From Hoplostethus atlanticus (taxonomy: Eukaryota; Chordata; Actinopteri; Trachichthyiformes; Trachichthyidae): a stretch of 64,000 bases of DNA. The notes under the pieces were generated by a model. The model ran no database searches. It was not told the DNA's origin and worked only from the letters and a program-made list of their open reading frames with translations. The stretch covers positions 598,001-662,000 of the forward strand of contig JAXDDX010000059.1 of the NCBI GenBank assembly GCA_034670405.1. Reading direction: 5' to 3'. Positions 1-13,575 of the stretch are shown here, in pieces; position 1 is the stretch's first letter; each line of letters starts with the position of its first letter. The position numbers and the translations under genes were made by a program.

Positions 1-1724
1 TTATTATTTCGTTCTTATTTTTTTCCCCGAAACCTTGTTATACTTAACAAGACCAGCGTGTCAGCGTGGTGATTTTAATTGCATGTGTCCGTCAAACAGA
101 ATTACTATTACAATATAATTATTATTAGGGTGTTTTCATGGGTGTGTGTGTGTAATGAGCATCCGTTAGTTTGTATGTGTGCAAGAAAAATAATTCAATC
201 ATCAAGTCTACAGACAATCTGTCATCAAAACCTTTAACCTTACAGCGCCAATTATGCCAGCGATGTTTGTCTAAATGCACAAAAGCGTCGACAGTGTTCA
301 TCGCAAAAAGGTTGACAGCTACAAAGATAGAGTAAGACGCCGCAGAGAGAGAGGGCGACTCGCGATAACACAAGAAGTCATCTTTCTTGGAGAGCGAGAT
401 AAATGGGAGTATCAAGAGAGGGGAGGGAGTGATGAAGGCGACGCGACGACGGGATGAAACAATATTTGTGAGTAACGAGTCAACATGTAGACTTCAGTGG
501 TCATGGGAGAGAAAAACAAAACAGGCGACGATACCCAGCCTGAGTCTGTCTTGCGTGAGAGACAGCGTCCTTTGTGCCTCTCCAAAGACGGGACTGGTTG
601 GCACCGACTTGAATGGAGAGAGGCTGCGCTTGTTTTTGTCCGACTCCGAGACAGAATCCTCCTCGCCTCCTCCCACTCGCGCCCCAGCACCCTAACCCCC
701 TGCTGATGAAAAGTGGAACGAGAAACAAAGACGGCCATTGTTTTACTGTCTGCTGGGGGGGGCTAACAAGGCGTACACCTCAATAACAAGGATTGGGAGA
801 GAGGCCCCCCCTTGCACAGCCCCAACACCCAATAGGCTGAGTGACAACCCAGTTATTACAGCAAGGGATTCTGGGAAGGATTGTGTTTCAAGGGGTGGTG
901 GCGGCGGTGATGTGGGGGGGTACTATTCATAGGGCAGACACGACCGGGGAGCCTTTTCATCGAGGAAGAGAACAGTATCACTCTTTGTGATGGTGGAGGC
1001 CACGGGCGCATGCAAGTGGATGGGGGGACATTGTATTGGCAGGAGTGGCGGTGGTAGTGGTGGTCGCCGGGGTGGGTGGGGGGAGTGTGGGGGGGGCATC
1101 CCCACGGCGTCCCCACGGCGTCCCCCATGGCCCCGGTGACATCACTGCCTCCCTTGTTACTACCCCCGCTGAGCACCAATTAGCCTGTCACCGCCTGCTA
1201 CCGGAGGCCAGGCTTTTGTGTTGCGCAGAATAGCAGCAGCAGTGTTTTCCCTTTGGACGCAGGGGCCCGCTATAGGCGCTAGCCAGCCCGGGAACAGGGT
1301 GGTGTGACACATAGACCGTCATCAGTCAGGGTGTTTCGTATTTGTGCGGGAGACAAACACGCGAACGTAACACACCACGAGTACAGTACGATCACTAGAG
1401 ATGCTAACAGTCTCTGTTTATGCTCTGAAGCATCACACGGTTGTTAATCCTAATTCATTCAGTCAACAGAAAATACAGAATACAAATTTTGCTCCTTGAC
1501 AGTCTAAAATAGGCGGGTAGGGTCCTTTTAAACCACCAACAAGTCTCTGTCTGTGTGTATTTTCTTTTTGTACGAGACAAACTGTTAGTTTCCCTCACTA
1601 GTTTTCCTTTAGAGGCCTAAAAAACTAACGAGTACCGTCACACTCCCGAGTGTAATTAGGATGTCTGAAGAATAGTGATTTATTGTTTCGTTCTTACTCG
1701 GCTGTCTCTATCTATTTATCTATC

Positions 1725-1775
<51 letters not shown>

Positions 1776-3079
1776 CTGTCTATCTATCTATCTATCTATC
1801 AACCCCTCGCATGCAGACATAATGGAGAAACTCACCGCTAAGTACAGGTTCGGTACTGGACATGTTTGCGGCGGTAAACGCATAACACAGCCCTGCCTCA
1901 TCCCTCATTGTGGCTTCCAGTCACATCTGACTTTGGCTAATCTGGGGATTGACGGAGACTCATTCAAAGGACACTTACAATGGCAGCTCTTGGCAGGATT
2001 ATGAAGGATGTGAAAGCGCACCACTGAATGGGGTCGGCTACAGACGCTGATCCAAGCTCACTTTCTCGAGCCTTTCCACTCTACCAATCACTGTCAGTCA
2101 TGCCATATCCTGTCTCCGAGGAGGAGCCTTACCGGGCATCTGTTCGGTGATCCGGGTTGTCCTCTGAAGCCTTTGTGGTCGGCGGACCTTGACACCTATT
2201 TTACTCTAGTCTCAAGAAGAAAATTGCCTTTGGACTCTTTATTTCCTTTCACCTTGATGCCATTACCCTAGAATGTGCTTCCCACTGTGGACAAAGAGGA
2301 GGCCATTTAGCTGAGTGACTGTCCCATTCCACTGTGCTGTAATTGGCTGCTTTCTCTTCCAGTGTCCTTGATAACCGCCCTGAAATAGAGGCTCCCCCCC
2401 GGTGAATCACCGAGTACGTTCACAGTTAGCCTGATCACCGCGCTCAAGAGTTTGATGATCAAAGTTGGGATGTTACCCTGAAACGAGGTGAAAAACCTAT
2501 CCAACCATGAGATTGTCCAGAAATAGGTCTGTTGCTGTAATATCAGCTGTAACATAAGCGAAGAAACCCAATACGCTTTTTCATATTCATCAGAGAGTGA
2601 ACTTTTGGGGTCCTCATACATTTTTAAAGTAATGGTTAGATGTTTGCTTTATATCCTCTGACCAAAGCTGACATTTATTTTTCTGTGGTTCTCAGTGAAG
2701 CTGTTTCCCCTCTGCTACTGCTATGTGGCCATAAAAGGCAAATATAGAAATGCCTTTGTGTCATATTTTTATAACTTTTAAACTTGTTTTGAAGATCAGT
2801 GACGGAACAAAACTTTGTCTTGTCATTATACTGTTTTTATAAGTATATCAGCCAATTTAATAATGAATACACATAATAATAAAACTATATAAACTATATA
2901 ATAACTAAAACTACCCCCTCACATTATTGGTCACTCACTACATGTCCTTCTGCAGCTTCAGCCGTGCTGCATACTACAACACAGGTATAGACTGTAATAT
3001 ATATCCACTCTAATGTCCATAGGATGTCTTGCACTGTCCTTGCACCATGTGAGCCAGTAGAAACTGTGAACGGACAATT
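1..3079. other. Noncoding sequence, no gene seen
   Basis: Apart from the TATC array (1705-1800) this stretch is unique sequence. GC-rich patches occur at 640-700 and 1040-1140; the latter has tandem CCCCACGGCGT. 2740-2900 is AT-rich. No open frame has both splice borders and coding-like content. Confidence 0.6.
1705..1800. repeat. (TATC)n microsatellite, 96 bp
   Basis: TCTA/TATC units are interrupted three times by TATT and once by TGTC, giving an internal 20-bp periodicity (TCTATCTATCTATCTATTTA). Confidence 0.95.
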
Positions 3080-3424
3080 TGTCTCTGCACCAAAGTCACT
3101 GAGACAAATCTCCGTACATTTATTATCACATTTCAAATCACATGTATCTGTACAGCCCTTCATCGCCGTTACAGTCTCTAAGGGCTTCACAGCGCCCAAC
3201 ATGTGAAACAGTAAATGGTTAGTACACAACATCCCCCAGCCTTAGACCCTCAACAGAGGACAAGGAAAAACTCCCCAAACAAAAAACCTTATAGGGAAAA
3301 ATTGGAAGAAACCTTGGGAGGGGCTACTCAGAGAGGGATCCCCAATAGATGCAATAGATGCTGAGTTTGGGCAAGCAGCGTACAATGCATAAAAGTTTAT
3401 TATGGTGGAACATCCAGATCTGAT
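3080..3424. repeat. Teleost interspersed repeat, class not assigned
   Basis: I recognise the strings CCCTCAACAGAGGACAAGG, AAAAACTCCCCAAAC, GGAAGAAACCTTGGGAGG and AGAGAGGGATCCC, plus CAGTCTCTAAGGGCTTCACAG and GCCCAACATG upstream. They belong to a repeat I know from many fish genomes in this order. I cannot state its class from sequence alone. No transposase or polymerase coding is visible. It directly adjoins the Tc1 derivative, so one inserted next to or into the other. Confidence 0.55.
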
Positions 3425-3785
3425 GGGGCTGAATACCTGCTGAATACTTGCTGAATACATTATACTTTTACTGTGTAAATGGCTCCTAAAATATGGTCTA
3501 AATATAGATAAACACAATGTGAATAACGCAGCAGACCAAACCTGGTGGGGGTTTTATGTGACAGAACACCTCTAACCCTCACCCGAATGTCATCCCATTG
3601 ATTGGGTCACCTGACTTCTGTTACCCCTCATTCTCCTGGAGGTTCACAGACCTTGTCCAGCTTAGGCTGTTAATGTTAGAGCAGTGTGTTCAGTAAAAGC
3701 AGCAGGAGATCAGGCTATATTTTAGTTACAGGAATGCAGGCATTTTAAAAGGATTCACGCTTTCACACTATTTCTCACAACTGCA
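3425..3785 (-). mobile_element. Internally deleted derivative of the same Tc1 family
   Basis: Only the two ends of the Tc1 element are present. The left inverted repeat includes ATAGATAAACACAATGTGAA near 3503-3522, matching GTAGATAAACACAATGTGAT at 37592-37611. After about 30 nt it jumps to ACAGAACACCTCTAACC (3561-3577), the counterpart of ACAGGACACCTCTAACC near 38609. It then continues through GAGGTTCACAGACCTTGTCC to a right repeat with GGAATGCAGGCATTTTAAAAG. All coding sequence is absent, so this is a MITE-like copy mobilised in trans or a deletion remnant. The left outermost bases are diverged, so the start is approximate. It abuts another repeat on its left. Confidence 0.78.
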
Positions 3786-6700
3786 CGCATTACACAGCCG
3801 GTTCACACATGCAGTGACACGTCCCGTCTACACCCTTTCCCCCACTTCCACCCTAACTCATGCTTCTTTACCTCAAGTGCCCTCCGCTGTACCGGTTGCC
3901 TAGCTCATGCCGCCACACGCTGGCATGCCACTCAGTGACGTACTGTAAGGTCTTATCAGCGGTGGTCTCCTGGGCAGACGCTGTTTGCTTCCCCTCACTG
4001 AAGCAAAGTGGACTGCTGATTGACGTCTTATTATAGGGGCTTGCTTCTCGCTGACAGGCCTATCTGGGAATTGAGAAGGTGATTATATGATAGGGGTCCC
4101 TGCACTGCCCCGGGGATGCATGTGAAGCATTAGCACTTCCTCTGACCTCCTTTATCAAAATTGTATGAGGATAAAAAAGAGTTTCTGTAAAGACTTGCCA
4201 CATTTTTTATTTCTTTTGCACCACAATACCACAATATAAACTTTTACAATACTTCATCTATGTTATTTAGTGCAGTATTTTCAGGCTTAACCAGGCATGT
4301 CATGTTTTTGTTTTTTTTAAAGAGGAAATTCAGCTTCTAAAGCGGAAGGGGAGCGCCTGGTCCCATAGCCGTTAGAGTCCTAGCAGTGTTGCTGATTCTG
4401 CAGTAGGTCATAACGGTTGTGGTTTTCCTGCTACGCCTTCTTCCTCTTAGAGCCGTGCAATTCTGTTTCTTTTTACTTTCCCTGCACATCTCGGCACCCT
4501 AATGAAGACGATGTTTTCCTCCAGGGCGTGGATGTGTATGTTTGCGTGTGCTAGTGTGTGTGTGTGAATCTATTAATGCTTCTGAGAAAGCGGTAGAGCG
4601 TGTCGGTCTGTATTCTCGGTGCCACTGAGCCAGATGTGGCAGCTGGGCTGAACATGACGTGCCTGACATGCAATCCCACAGCTTCGATTTTTAATATGAC
4701 ATGTATGTTGGACATGTATGGTTATACCACGATGACATATTGAAAGCAACTGCCCATTGTGTTCATGTCAGTATTGAAGTGGTGATCCTGAAAAGACTCA
4801 TTCTGGTGATATTTTTGATGCTAAGTGTGTGTGTGAGATCACCTGTCAATCAAACACTGTGACGTCTTTCTCCTTGGATTTTCTGTTGATGAAGTTTGAG
4901 TTTCTGTAGGTGGCGCTCTTCTCACACATGCACATGCTTGCTTCCACTTCCAGCCACACACACACCCACACACACACACACACACGCCTCTCCTTATCAC
5001 TCTGCTACCCCATTTAACTGCTGCCCGCAGCTTCAGTGGTATTGTGTCTGGGTGAGATGGCTCTATCAGTCTTGCAGGGCCTCAGCTCCACCACAAAGCA
5101 TGACAAATGAGCGAGGCCTCTCCCTCATTACCTGAACTGTAATCACCGTGTCCCTCGATAAGATAACGCTCACACTCTCGGCTCAGCTACTGACAACATT
5201 AACAGTAGTCTGGATCATCCGTCTGAGTGTGTACAGGTGGCGGAGCGGAGCGATCGGTAAATGTGATTGACCCTTGCACTTTTGACCTTTGGTGCATTTC
5301 GATTTTTGAAAACAAGCTAGCTTTGATGGCAGTGGGGTGGTCTTGGAAAAGATTAGCCCACGGTCAATTTGACACACACACACACACTCGCAGTGTACCC
5401 ACACATGGTCATCTATCAAGTTAGTCCACCAGTAGCTGGCAGGCAGCATGGCCAGGGTGGTGAATGTGACTGTTGTGTTGATGGTGCCAATACATAGCGA
5501 GGGGTCTGTCCTCCACTCCCAAGGCGAGCCCCAAGCTAGAGTGGGATAAGAGCCCCACTGAGGGACACTGTTTCTGGGTTTGGCTCACTGCTGTTGTTGC
5601 CTTGTCCCCCCATGCTCCCCCCCCCCCGCGGGCCTGTTTGAGTAGCTTCAATCGGTTGAACTAACCTTGGCATGATTAGTCAGAAACCGAGCACCCATTA
5701 GAAAGCGCAGACTCGCCGCTGGTCTGAATGGAGGCACTCAGGGGCGAAACCGAGGAGTGGTTAAACAGCCACAGGATCTCTCTGTTGTGGGACTGTTTGA
5801 CCAAGTTCTTTTCACAAAGCAACCCCTAGTTAATGGTGCGTTGATTTTTCCTTTCGAAAGCCCTTCCACTGGCGAGGCTGTGTCAGCAACATCGGCGCGC
5901 TGCACACTAAACATAAACAGATGTTTCTCTTCAGTTAGGCCACGGAGAGTCCCTGGGTTTGGGTGATTGTTACTCGGCGTGCAGTGTGCTCAAAGGGAAT
6001 GCGTTGGTGATCAGACGAGAGTGACGGAGAGTGTGTGCCCGTGCATGTGAGACGGTGCACGTGTGAGTGTAGGTATTGAGCTGCCGTGGTTGGAGGCTTG
6101 CCGCGGTACAGTGATTAGTCATACAGCCAGATGTGGTCGGCGGGCCCAGATGTACGTTGGTGCGCTGGGACAGCTGAGCCGAGCGCCGAGCTGGAAGCTT
6201 TTACTCCCCCGATCCCCCGCCGTTATTGTTTTTCCTTTGTCTCCAGCTCAGGGGGGTTCCCATAAAAAAAAAAAACTGAATTTCCGAGTCTCTCCGTGGC
6301 GAGGGAGTTGGCTGGTCGGGGGAAAACTTCACCGAACCTCGGGAGCCTCGACTGTAGAGGCTCTTGGAAGAGCCCCGCTTACTGTTTCATTTCCTTTCAT
6401 TTCCTTGAGGTCGCAGCTCTTTCTGTGTGTTGTAGAGGACTGTAATGGCTTATCCATCTCTGTCTCTGTCTCTGTGATGATACATGGTGCTTGTCAAAAA
6501 CATTAGCAACACTGAGTGGGGGGGAAAAAAAAACCCAGAAAGGATATCTTAAAAGATGACCACGGGCTTTCACGAGTTTTCTTCTGGGGGAATGAAAAAA
6601 GGACGAACAGCATCAGACTTTGGACATGTTAGTTATCTTTTGCTCATCCTCCTCTTCTGTCCCCTTTTGAAAGAAGCTGCTTCACCCCCTCCTCCTCCTC

Positions 6701-8686
6701 CTCTCTCCCTCATCCAAAGCATGATTGTGTATGACAGGAGCGAGAGGCAGAGGAGCGTGAACAGCGTCAACAACCCGATTAAATGCAGTTTGAGCTGTGC
6801 AGGGTCACCTTCTCTGAAACGGGGCAAATACATCTGTCGCGTTCGTGTAGTAGTACGTGTTGATTTGAAGTGTAATTGATCCTAATTGCACATTACCTAC
6901 CATGGCCAATTTATGTCCGATTAATTGACAGAGGGGGTTGTACAGTTCGGCTGATTCACCGATCGCGTGTCGGGAGCTTTAACCTTGCCGCCGTCTTTGT
7001 CTCTGTTCTGTATAATTGAACACGACCCTGCACATCGTTTGCCTCAGTTTATTTCCAGAATATATCAATTTGCTTTGTGAATATTTTAACAATATGCCTC
7101 GGAGGAAGGAAGCGGATTAGCACATTCGCATTGATGTTCAATTCCCCTGAAATGCCTTTTCGTTTGACCTACTTGCGTTCTGTGTTTATGTTCCTCTGGT
7201 TGCTGATCTATGCTAGCTGCTATTCTGGATACAGGGCCTGACTCCTCGGTACTGGTAAATTGATGTGTGGGCTATCCGTGACTGATTGGCACTTATAACC
7301 CGTCAGCATCACCGGGAACTGCGTGACACTTAAGTCACCCGGCGCCTATCGGTAGCCTACAGAGGCAGGGAGAAGGTCTGAGGGGGAGCAAACCTGGCAA
7401 CCGGGATGATAAAGCGGCGGTCCAGAAGATGAACTGCCTGCCGACCGGCTCGGTAAACAAACGCACACTCGGCTGACCGCGGCAGAGACGGCGGCGACCG
7501 TGTTGATCGGTGTTTTACGCCACGCCACGTGTCTGTAATAACATAGACGTGTCGCTCCTCAATTAAGAGTGGCTGCAGCTGACAGGCATTATCCACCCAC
7601 CCGTCTTCCCATCTCTTCCCTTCACCCCAAATGAGGCTAGATTGACCGCCGACATATGGCTCGTTGGGTATTGTGGGTGGCGGCAAAAACCTCACATCTC
7701 CTTCAGTTAGGAGCCCTGGATGAAAGACAAACAAGTGCAATGCTGATTTCTCGTTGGGCTAAATGGGCTGTGACCTCCATCGAGGTTCAGATTTGCTCCC
7801 CGTGGGTAAATCTGAGGCCACACGGGGGCAAAACCTTTCCTGATGTAATCATTATCATCTCTGTCAGGCGGTTGTTAGTTCAACCCCCGTAACTTTAGCT
7901 GTCTCCGTCCTTGAGGCGTCCACCGAGCTGGCTGTCACCCTTTAGAGACACACCATTTAACACCAGCAGCTCAGCGCTTCCACAAAGCGGCTATTAGCCT
8001 GTCATAGCCCGGCTAACCTGTTAGCCCGGGACAGGCGCTCCGGTCAAAGGTCAATTAAGACTAAACGCAGCTTCAGTCATGACACTAGACAATTTCAGAC
8101 GTAACAACCCCCTTCTCCCAGTGACCTCAAAAACAAATCATTAGTTTACCTAGCAAAGCAGGAGTAAAAACTGAGCCTGTATCCCCGCCTTGGTTCCCTG
8201 CTGGACACCAGGACCTTGTTTTGAATGTGACTGGAACATATATTTGAATGGGTGGGGTGGCGGGTCTTAAGTAGCTGAGCACACTGACGAAGCAAACCAA
8301 AACATCCCCACCATCAAATATAATAAAATAAATAAATAAATAAAAATAAGCTGACTTGTTCCAGACCCAGTTTGTTTCAGGCCTCCCGCACTGAAAGACC
8401 CCGCTTGATGGATAAGGGTCGCCACGACTTGAGGACCTTTTCTAGCCTGGAGAAGATTCAAGTGGAGCAGCAGGCTGTGTGGAGGAGGGGTGGGGGGGGG
8501 GGAGGTAGAGGGGGGAGGAATAGACGGTGCTGTCAGTGTGGTTACCACAGACCACCACAGTACATCTCCACCCGCTAGCGATCGGGGAGAGGAGGCTTTG
8601 TGGTGGCTGACCTCTCGCCCTCCGACCCCATGACCTCACTGCAACGCACAGGCAGGATGCAATTAATGAAGACACAGCAGACTGCA

Positions 8687-8690
<4 letters not shown>

Positions 8691-8729
<39 letters not shown>

Positions 8730-8883
8730 TGTGTGTGTGTGTGTGTGTGTCAGAGAGAGTCTACGAGTGCATGAGCATGCCTATGCCTGCCTGTATCAGT
8801 ATCTCTCTCCATCAGTATGTGTGTTGCTCCATGACTCTCCCTCTCTTCTTCTTCTATCCTCCACTATTCCCAAGGCGGTAGGG

Positions 8884-8926
<43 letters not shown>
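8691..8926. repeat. Two (TG)n tracts, 60 and 42 bp
   Basis: (TG)n occupies 8691-8750, broken by one GG dinucleotide, and (GT)n occupies 8885-8926. Between them is a C/T-rich stretch with CAGAGAGAG and CTCTCCCTCTCTTCTTCTTC. Confidence 0.95.
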
Positions 8927-8927
<1 letters not shown>

Positions 8928-9327
8928 CACTGATGTGTAGGTTCCTTTCTAAGACATAACAAGTGCAAACTAGCTCTGTGAGTTACATGCTTGCCAGCTA
9001 TAAGCGTCTTGGAACTGATCCAAGGTCTGCTGTGGTAACATCACCAAGGATTAAGCTCTGTCAGGATGAAGAGGTTCACCAAATGGTATGCAGAGCCTAA
9101 ATCAAACAACCTAATGCTGCACAATGACACGACTGTCTTCATCAGGAACCCGGGGAACTTCAAATGGATCTTATACTGTCTCGAATTATAGGGAAGTGTG
9201 AAATGGAAAAAAGTGCAGCTACACCGAAAGGACCTAATAAAACTACTACAGCCTCTTAGCGACATCGGCAAGTGTAGATGCTTACCCTTCTGGCTAGCAT
9301 AAAAAGAGATATAGTATGTACGATATA

Positions 9328-9330
<3 letters not shown>

Positions 9331-9358
<28 letters not shown>
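9331..9358. repeat. (GT)n microsatellite
   Basis: Fourteen uninterrupted GT units follow GATATATCT. Confidence 0.95.
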
Positions 9359-9360
<2 letters not shown>

Positions 9361-11390
9361 ATCTAGAGTCATCTGTTGGCTGTGGAGTGTGAGACCAGCA
9401 TGCTGAGGGTTGGTCATATGACTCCCAGCGATGAGTCAAGAGACAGCAGTGGGAGTCCTCCTGCTGTGTCAACCCTCTGCCCATTAACCCAAGTGGGCCT
9501 GCGGACCTCCCTCTCAGCCTGCAGCGCTAATATCATAATGGATGTCGTGGTTAGGGGGGGTATGAGGCTGGATGGTACGAGCGAGGTACCGACCCTTATA
9601 GTGACCCTGCCCTCTGACCTGTCTGAAGAAGTGTGTGTGCAGGAGGAGGGATATCCAGATACAAGGGATGTGAGGTCCAGATCTCCCTCTATCTATTTAT
9701 CTAAGTGTCAGAGGCTGGAGTTTGCATCTGGGAAGCGGCCCTCCCTCTCCCCTCTCCCTCTCCCCTCTCCCCTCTCTCTACTCTTAAAGCGCCCTCCTGG
9801 CAGAAGATAGATATAGCTTTCCACTCTGCCAGTCAGTCTGTCACACGGCTGCCATTTCCTCCTCGGGGTCTCCTCTCCTGAGAGCTGGCCTGTCAAGCCC
9901 GGAGACGACGGGGCAGCGGAGGGTCGGGAGGTGTCAGATTGCCCGGGATATGGAAGAGAGAGGAGGTGGAGGGGGGAGGAGGTGGGAGAGGGTTATCTGA
10001 GGTTATCACCCCGAAACGAGGATGATCGCCCTTGAGTTGGCGAGACAACTCCTCGGGGGGGTTATTATCTTTGGGCACCTCTGAATGAAATCTTTTTGAG
10101 TTAATGGAAGTGAGTTGGCCGTTATCGTCACCCCGATCGCACCATGGAACCTTTACCTGTTTCACCTTTGGCAACAAGCCCGAGTGATGAACCGTGACGT
10201 CAATGCCGCTACGCCGCATCATGGACGTGCACAGCTTATTGACGCTCCTCTCACACACTCATAAACAACGTTGACCCTGGATTGCAGGCAGTCTATTAAG
10301 CTTATGGATGCCGTATTGACTTTATGGACGTGTGTCTGACATGGATGGCTGCCCGCCCTGCCGGAGAGAGAGAGCTAGCCGAGGTGGGATGGATTGACCG
10401 GCGTATCGATGACTCTCCCTCTTCCCGTCGGTGGGTGGGTGTTGTGACGGTGGGAGGATGGGAGGGGGGAGGTAAGGGAGGAGCGAGGCTGGGTAACCTT
10501 AGCTATAGCGGTTGCTGAAGTCGTATCCCTCCCAAGAGGGTTCGAGGAGGGCTTGGAAGAGGACGGGGGAGGATAACGCCTTGTGTTTCACATCTTCATC
10601 GCCGAACGCCCCTGAACATTCAGCTGCAGATGAGATTAGACAGGATGAAACTTTAATGACGCCTGTGGGGAATTTGGGTAGCGTTCCCTCGCGTCGGCTA
10701 TGCCGGGCCGCACAGTTGTTAGGCAGTGGCCTCGTGTTTTTACTGTCATCCATTTAAAATGTTGCTTTTATGGTAACAATTTAAAACTTTAATGTCTGAG
10801 GATTTGCCTGTGTGAGCCTCCCAGCCCCGCCCAGCTAACCCTCATGAAATGTAACGCGGATGACACATTACTTTTTACATTGTTTTAATATCTGTGGGCC
10901 TGAACGGGGTCTTCCCCCCAAAAGCATGTTTTAATTAAAACCAAGAGCTGCCATTGTTTGTAAACTGACCCCTTTTTAAACCTTAAAGCTGCGCTGCTTT
11001 TGATTACTTTTTTAAAGCGGACCCAGGGTTTTTTGGCTCCGACGCCGAGAGCCATTTTTCATTCGGTTTTGCTTTTCTGGTGGTTTTCAGCTTGGCTCGG
11101 CTGAAAACCCCACTCGTTGGCGCTTTGTGAAAATGCTCAGGTGCTGGCTAAGGCCTCTGCGCTAATATCCGCCTCTGACTATGCATTTGTCTGAATTCCA
11201 CTGTGTCTCCTTAGTACAGGTTATTGATGGAGGCTGGGTAAGTAGCTGCACTCTGCTGGAGGAATGGCCTTAGCCTTTGTTTTCTCATCTCACCCAAACT
11301 CTTAATGGCCTTATTGGATCAATTAGGGCCCCTGCTATAAAGGTGCTCAGTAACTCATGATTTAGCCAGCCTTCATTAGCTTGTTAATAG

Positions 11391-11483
11391 GCTCTCTCGC
11401 TCTCTCGCTCTCTTGCTCTCTCTCTCTCTCTCTCTCTCGCTCTCTTGCTCTCTTGCTCTCTCGCTCTCTCTCTCTCTCTCTCT
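11391..11483. repeat. (CT)n tract with CTCTCG/CTCTTG variants
   Basis: A polypyrimidine tract of about 93 bp in which CTCTCTCG and CTCTTG hexamers alternate with pure CT. It is a mirror-type tract that could form triplex DNA. Confidence 0.9.
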
Positions 11484-12859
11484 GCGTTGGGGAAGCAAAG
11501 CTGTAGGGCTTGTTGGGATTAAGTCTGACTTTCGTTATCTTTCCTGTTACTTTTGTTATCTGTGTGGTTAGACTTTGTTATATTTGTGCCTGTTTTTCGG
11601 GATTGCGGGGATCAGTCCAGACAGAAAGGAGGTTGCCAGGCGGCCAAGACTCCCATCCAAACAACGCAAGACAAATCCCAATATCTGTCTTGTTGTTTTG
11701 TTAGCCTGTGAAGATGTTTGCCGTGTCGACTATTTGACTATCTCCGCTGGCAGGAGAATGTAAAACGGTGGAAAATAACAAATAAATAAAGACTGGAGGC
11801 ATTTGTAGCGAGGTAGCTGTAGCTGTGTGCATCTATACAGCAGATGAACATAAAGTCACTGTGTGTATGTATGCCTAGGAGAGTCGCCCGCCTACACGGG
11901 AGGCCGAGCATCACATCTACACACCGACATACATGAAAGAAGCAGGGGGGGGGGGGCACAGGGGAAACAGAGCGTGAAGCAATCTCTTCTGCGGCCTCCT
12001 ATTCAGTGTTGAGTTATTGTTTGGATCCTTATTCCACTCGTGTCGTTCCTCCCATTTTTCCCACCCTCCTCCTTCTCCTCTAGACATGCAGCAGTCTTGT
12101 TTGAGAGGGAGGAGGACAAGGACGGGGGAAGAGTTATGTAGGACAAGCCTGTCTTGTCGGTTGATTTGTTGCTACCGTGCAGCCTGGACACAGGGATCTT
12201 AAACCGTACGGGAATTTGTTGACTATTTGTTGAGCATAATGTCGCTCTTTATTACAGTCGGTGTAGCGGTTTGCTTTGAAGACTTAGTTCTGCAACAGTA
12301 GCCCTCTAGTCAGCTCTCTACGGAGGGATGTGGGATTGAACAGACAATGAATGTAGCGTCTTTGTTGAATATTGTTGTCTCATGAAAAACATTTCCCATC
12401 TCAGACACCCCTCCTCTTTTGTTCACGAGAATTATCCCTCAACGTTGGAAGTACTTGGTAGCAATAATTGTCACAGTTTGGAGTTTGTTTATCTCCGCGT
12501 TGAGAACTTCAAGAGTTGTGAGCTGGAATTTAGATGACAGGCCCATTATCAGCCTCAGCCTCTTTGAAAAAAAAAAACGAGACATTGTCAGAGGCGTATT
12601 TGGACAGCCTTTCCTGAATCCAGTTTATGCATCAGTGAGAAACCACACAAGCTGCCCAGCCCCTCGTGTCAATCACATCTCGCTCTCCCTGACTGGCTTT
12701 CATCTGAATCTTTTATTTGCGCCGACATCAAAGATTCACCGAAATGATAAGTGTCCAGGGAGATGATAAAACACTTGTGACAGGCACGAGACCTTTCACC
12801 AGACGAGAAGCCTCTGCCGGTGAAATTAGATTAGTGTGTGTGTACATGTGACCATGCTC

Positions 12860-12861
<2 letters not shown>

Positions 12862-12893
<32 letters not shown>
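12862..12893. repeat. (GT)n microsatellite
   Basis: A run of about 16 GT units after CATGCTCGA. Confidence 0.95.
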
Positions 12894-12897
<4 letters not shown>

Positions 12898-13059
12898 TCG
12901 TCAATACCTCTTTGTAGTTCAGTCGAGGTGAAGTGAGGCTGGTGGGCAGAGGCACGAGTCGGTGCAACAACAGAAATCATCGTTGTTGTTGTTGTATGAG
13001 CTGTAGGGGATCAGAGACGATTTTAAGGGCTGGTGTGTCGGTGTGTACGCTGCTGCATG

Positions 13060-13575
13060 AGAATGAGACAATTTAATGAGAATAAGAGAATAAGATGATG
13101 AGAATAAGACAATTTAATGAGAATAAGACAATTTAATGAAAATAAGATGATGAGAATAACAATTTAATGAGGATAAGAGAATAGGATGTTGAGAATAAGA
13201 CAATTTAAGAGGAATGAGATGAGAAGACAATTTAAAAATGAGAATAAGAGAATAAGATGATGATAATAAGACGATGAGAATAAGAGAATAAGACGATGAG
13301 AATGAGACAATTTAAGAGAATAAGACAATTTAAGAGAATAAGACGATGAGAATAAGACAATTTAAGAGAATAAGACGATGAGAATAAGAGAATAAGACGA
13401 TGAGAATGAGACAATTTAAGTGAAATAAGACAATTTAAGAGAATAAGACGATGAGAATAAGAGAATAAAACGATGAGAATGAGACAATTTAAGAGAATAA
13501 GACAATTTAAGAGAATAAGACGATGAGAATAAGACAATTTAAGAGAATAAGACGATGAGACTAAAACATTTTAAG
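13060..13575. repeat. Compound minisatellite of GAGAATAAGA units
   Basis: About 515 bp are built from two unit types sharing GAGAATAAGA: an 18-bp unit GAGAATAAGACAATTTAA and a 14-bp unit GAGAATAAGACGAT. The left third is diverged. In the right part a higher-order block opening GAGAATAAGAGAATAA begins at about 13276, 13380 and 13453, giving spacings of 104 and 73 bp. The long open frames here on the minus strand (L/I/N/C-rich) are a product of the repeat. Confidence 0.92.

Noticed and set aside
4900-4918. CTGTAGGTGGCGCTC as a CTCF site
   Set aside because: The right half fits but the left CCAC portion is absent, and no support beyond a partial match exists.
6063-6506. 147-codon open frame (+)
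   Set aside because: No start context, domain or splice signals. It ends in (TCTGTC) low-complexity sequence. Chance frame in moderately GC-rich DNA.
13232-13537. 101-codon minus-strand frame rich in L, I, N, C and S
   Set aside because: It is a direct translation of the GAGAATAAGA minisatellite.
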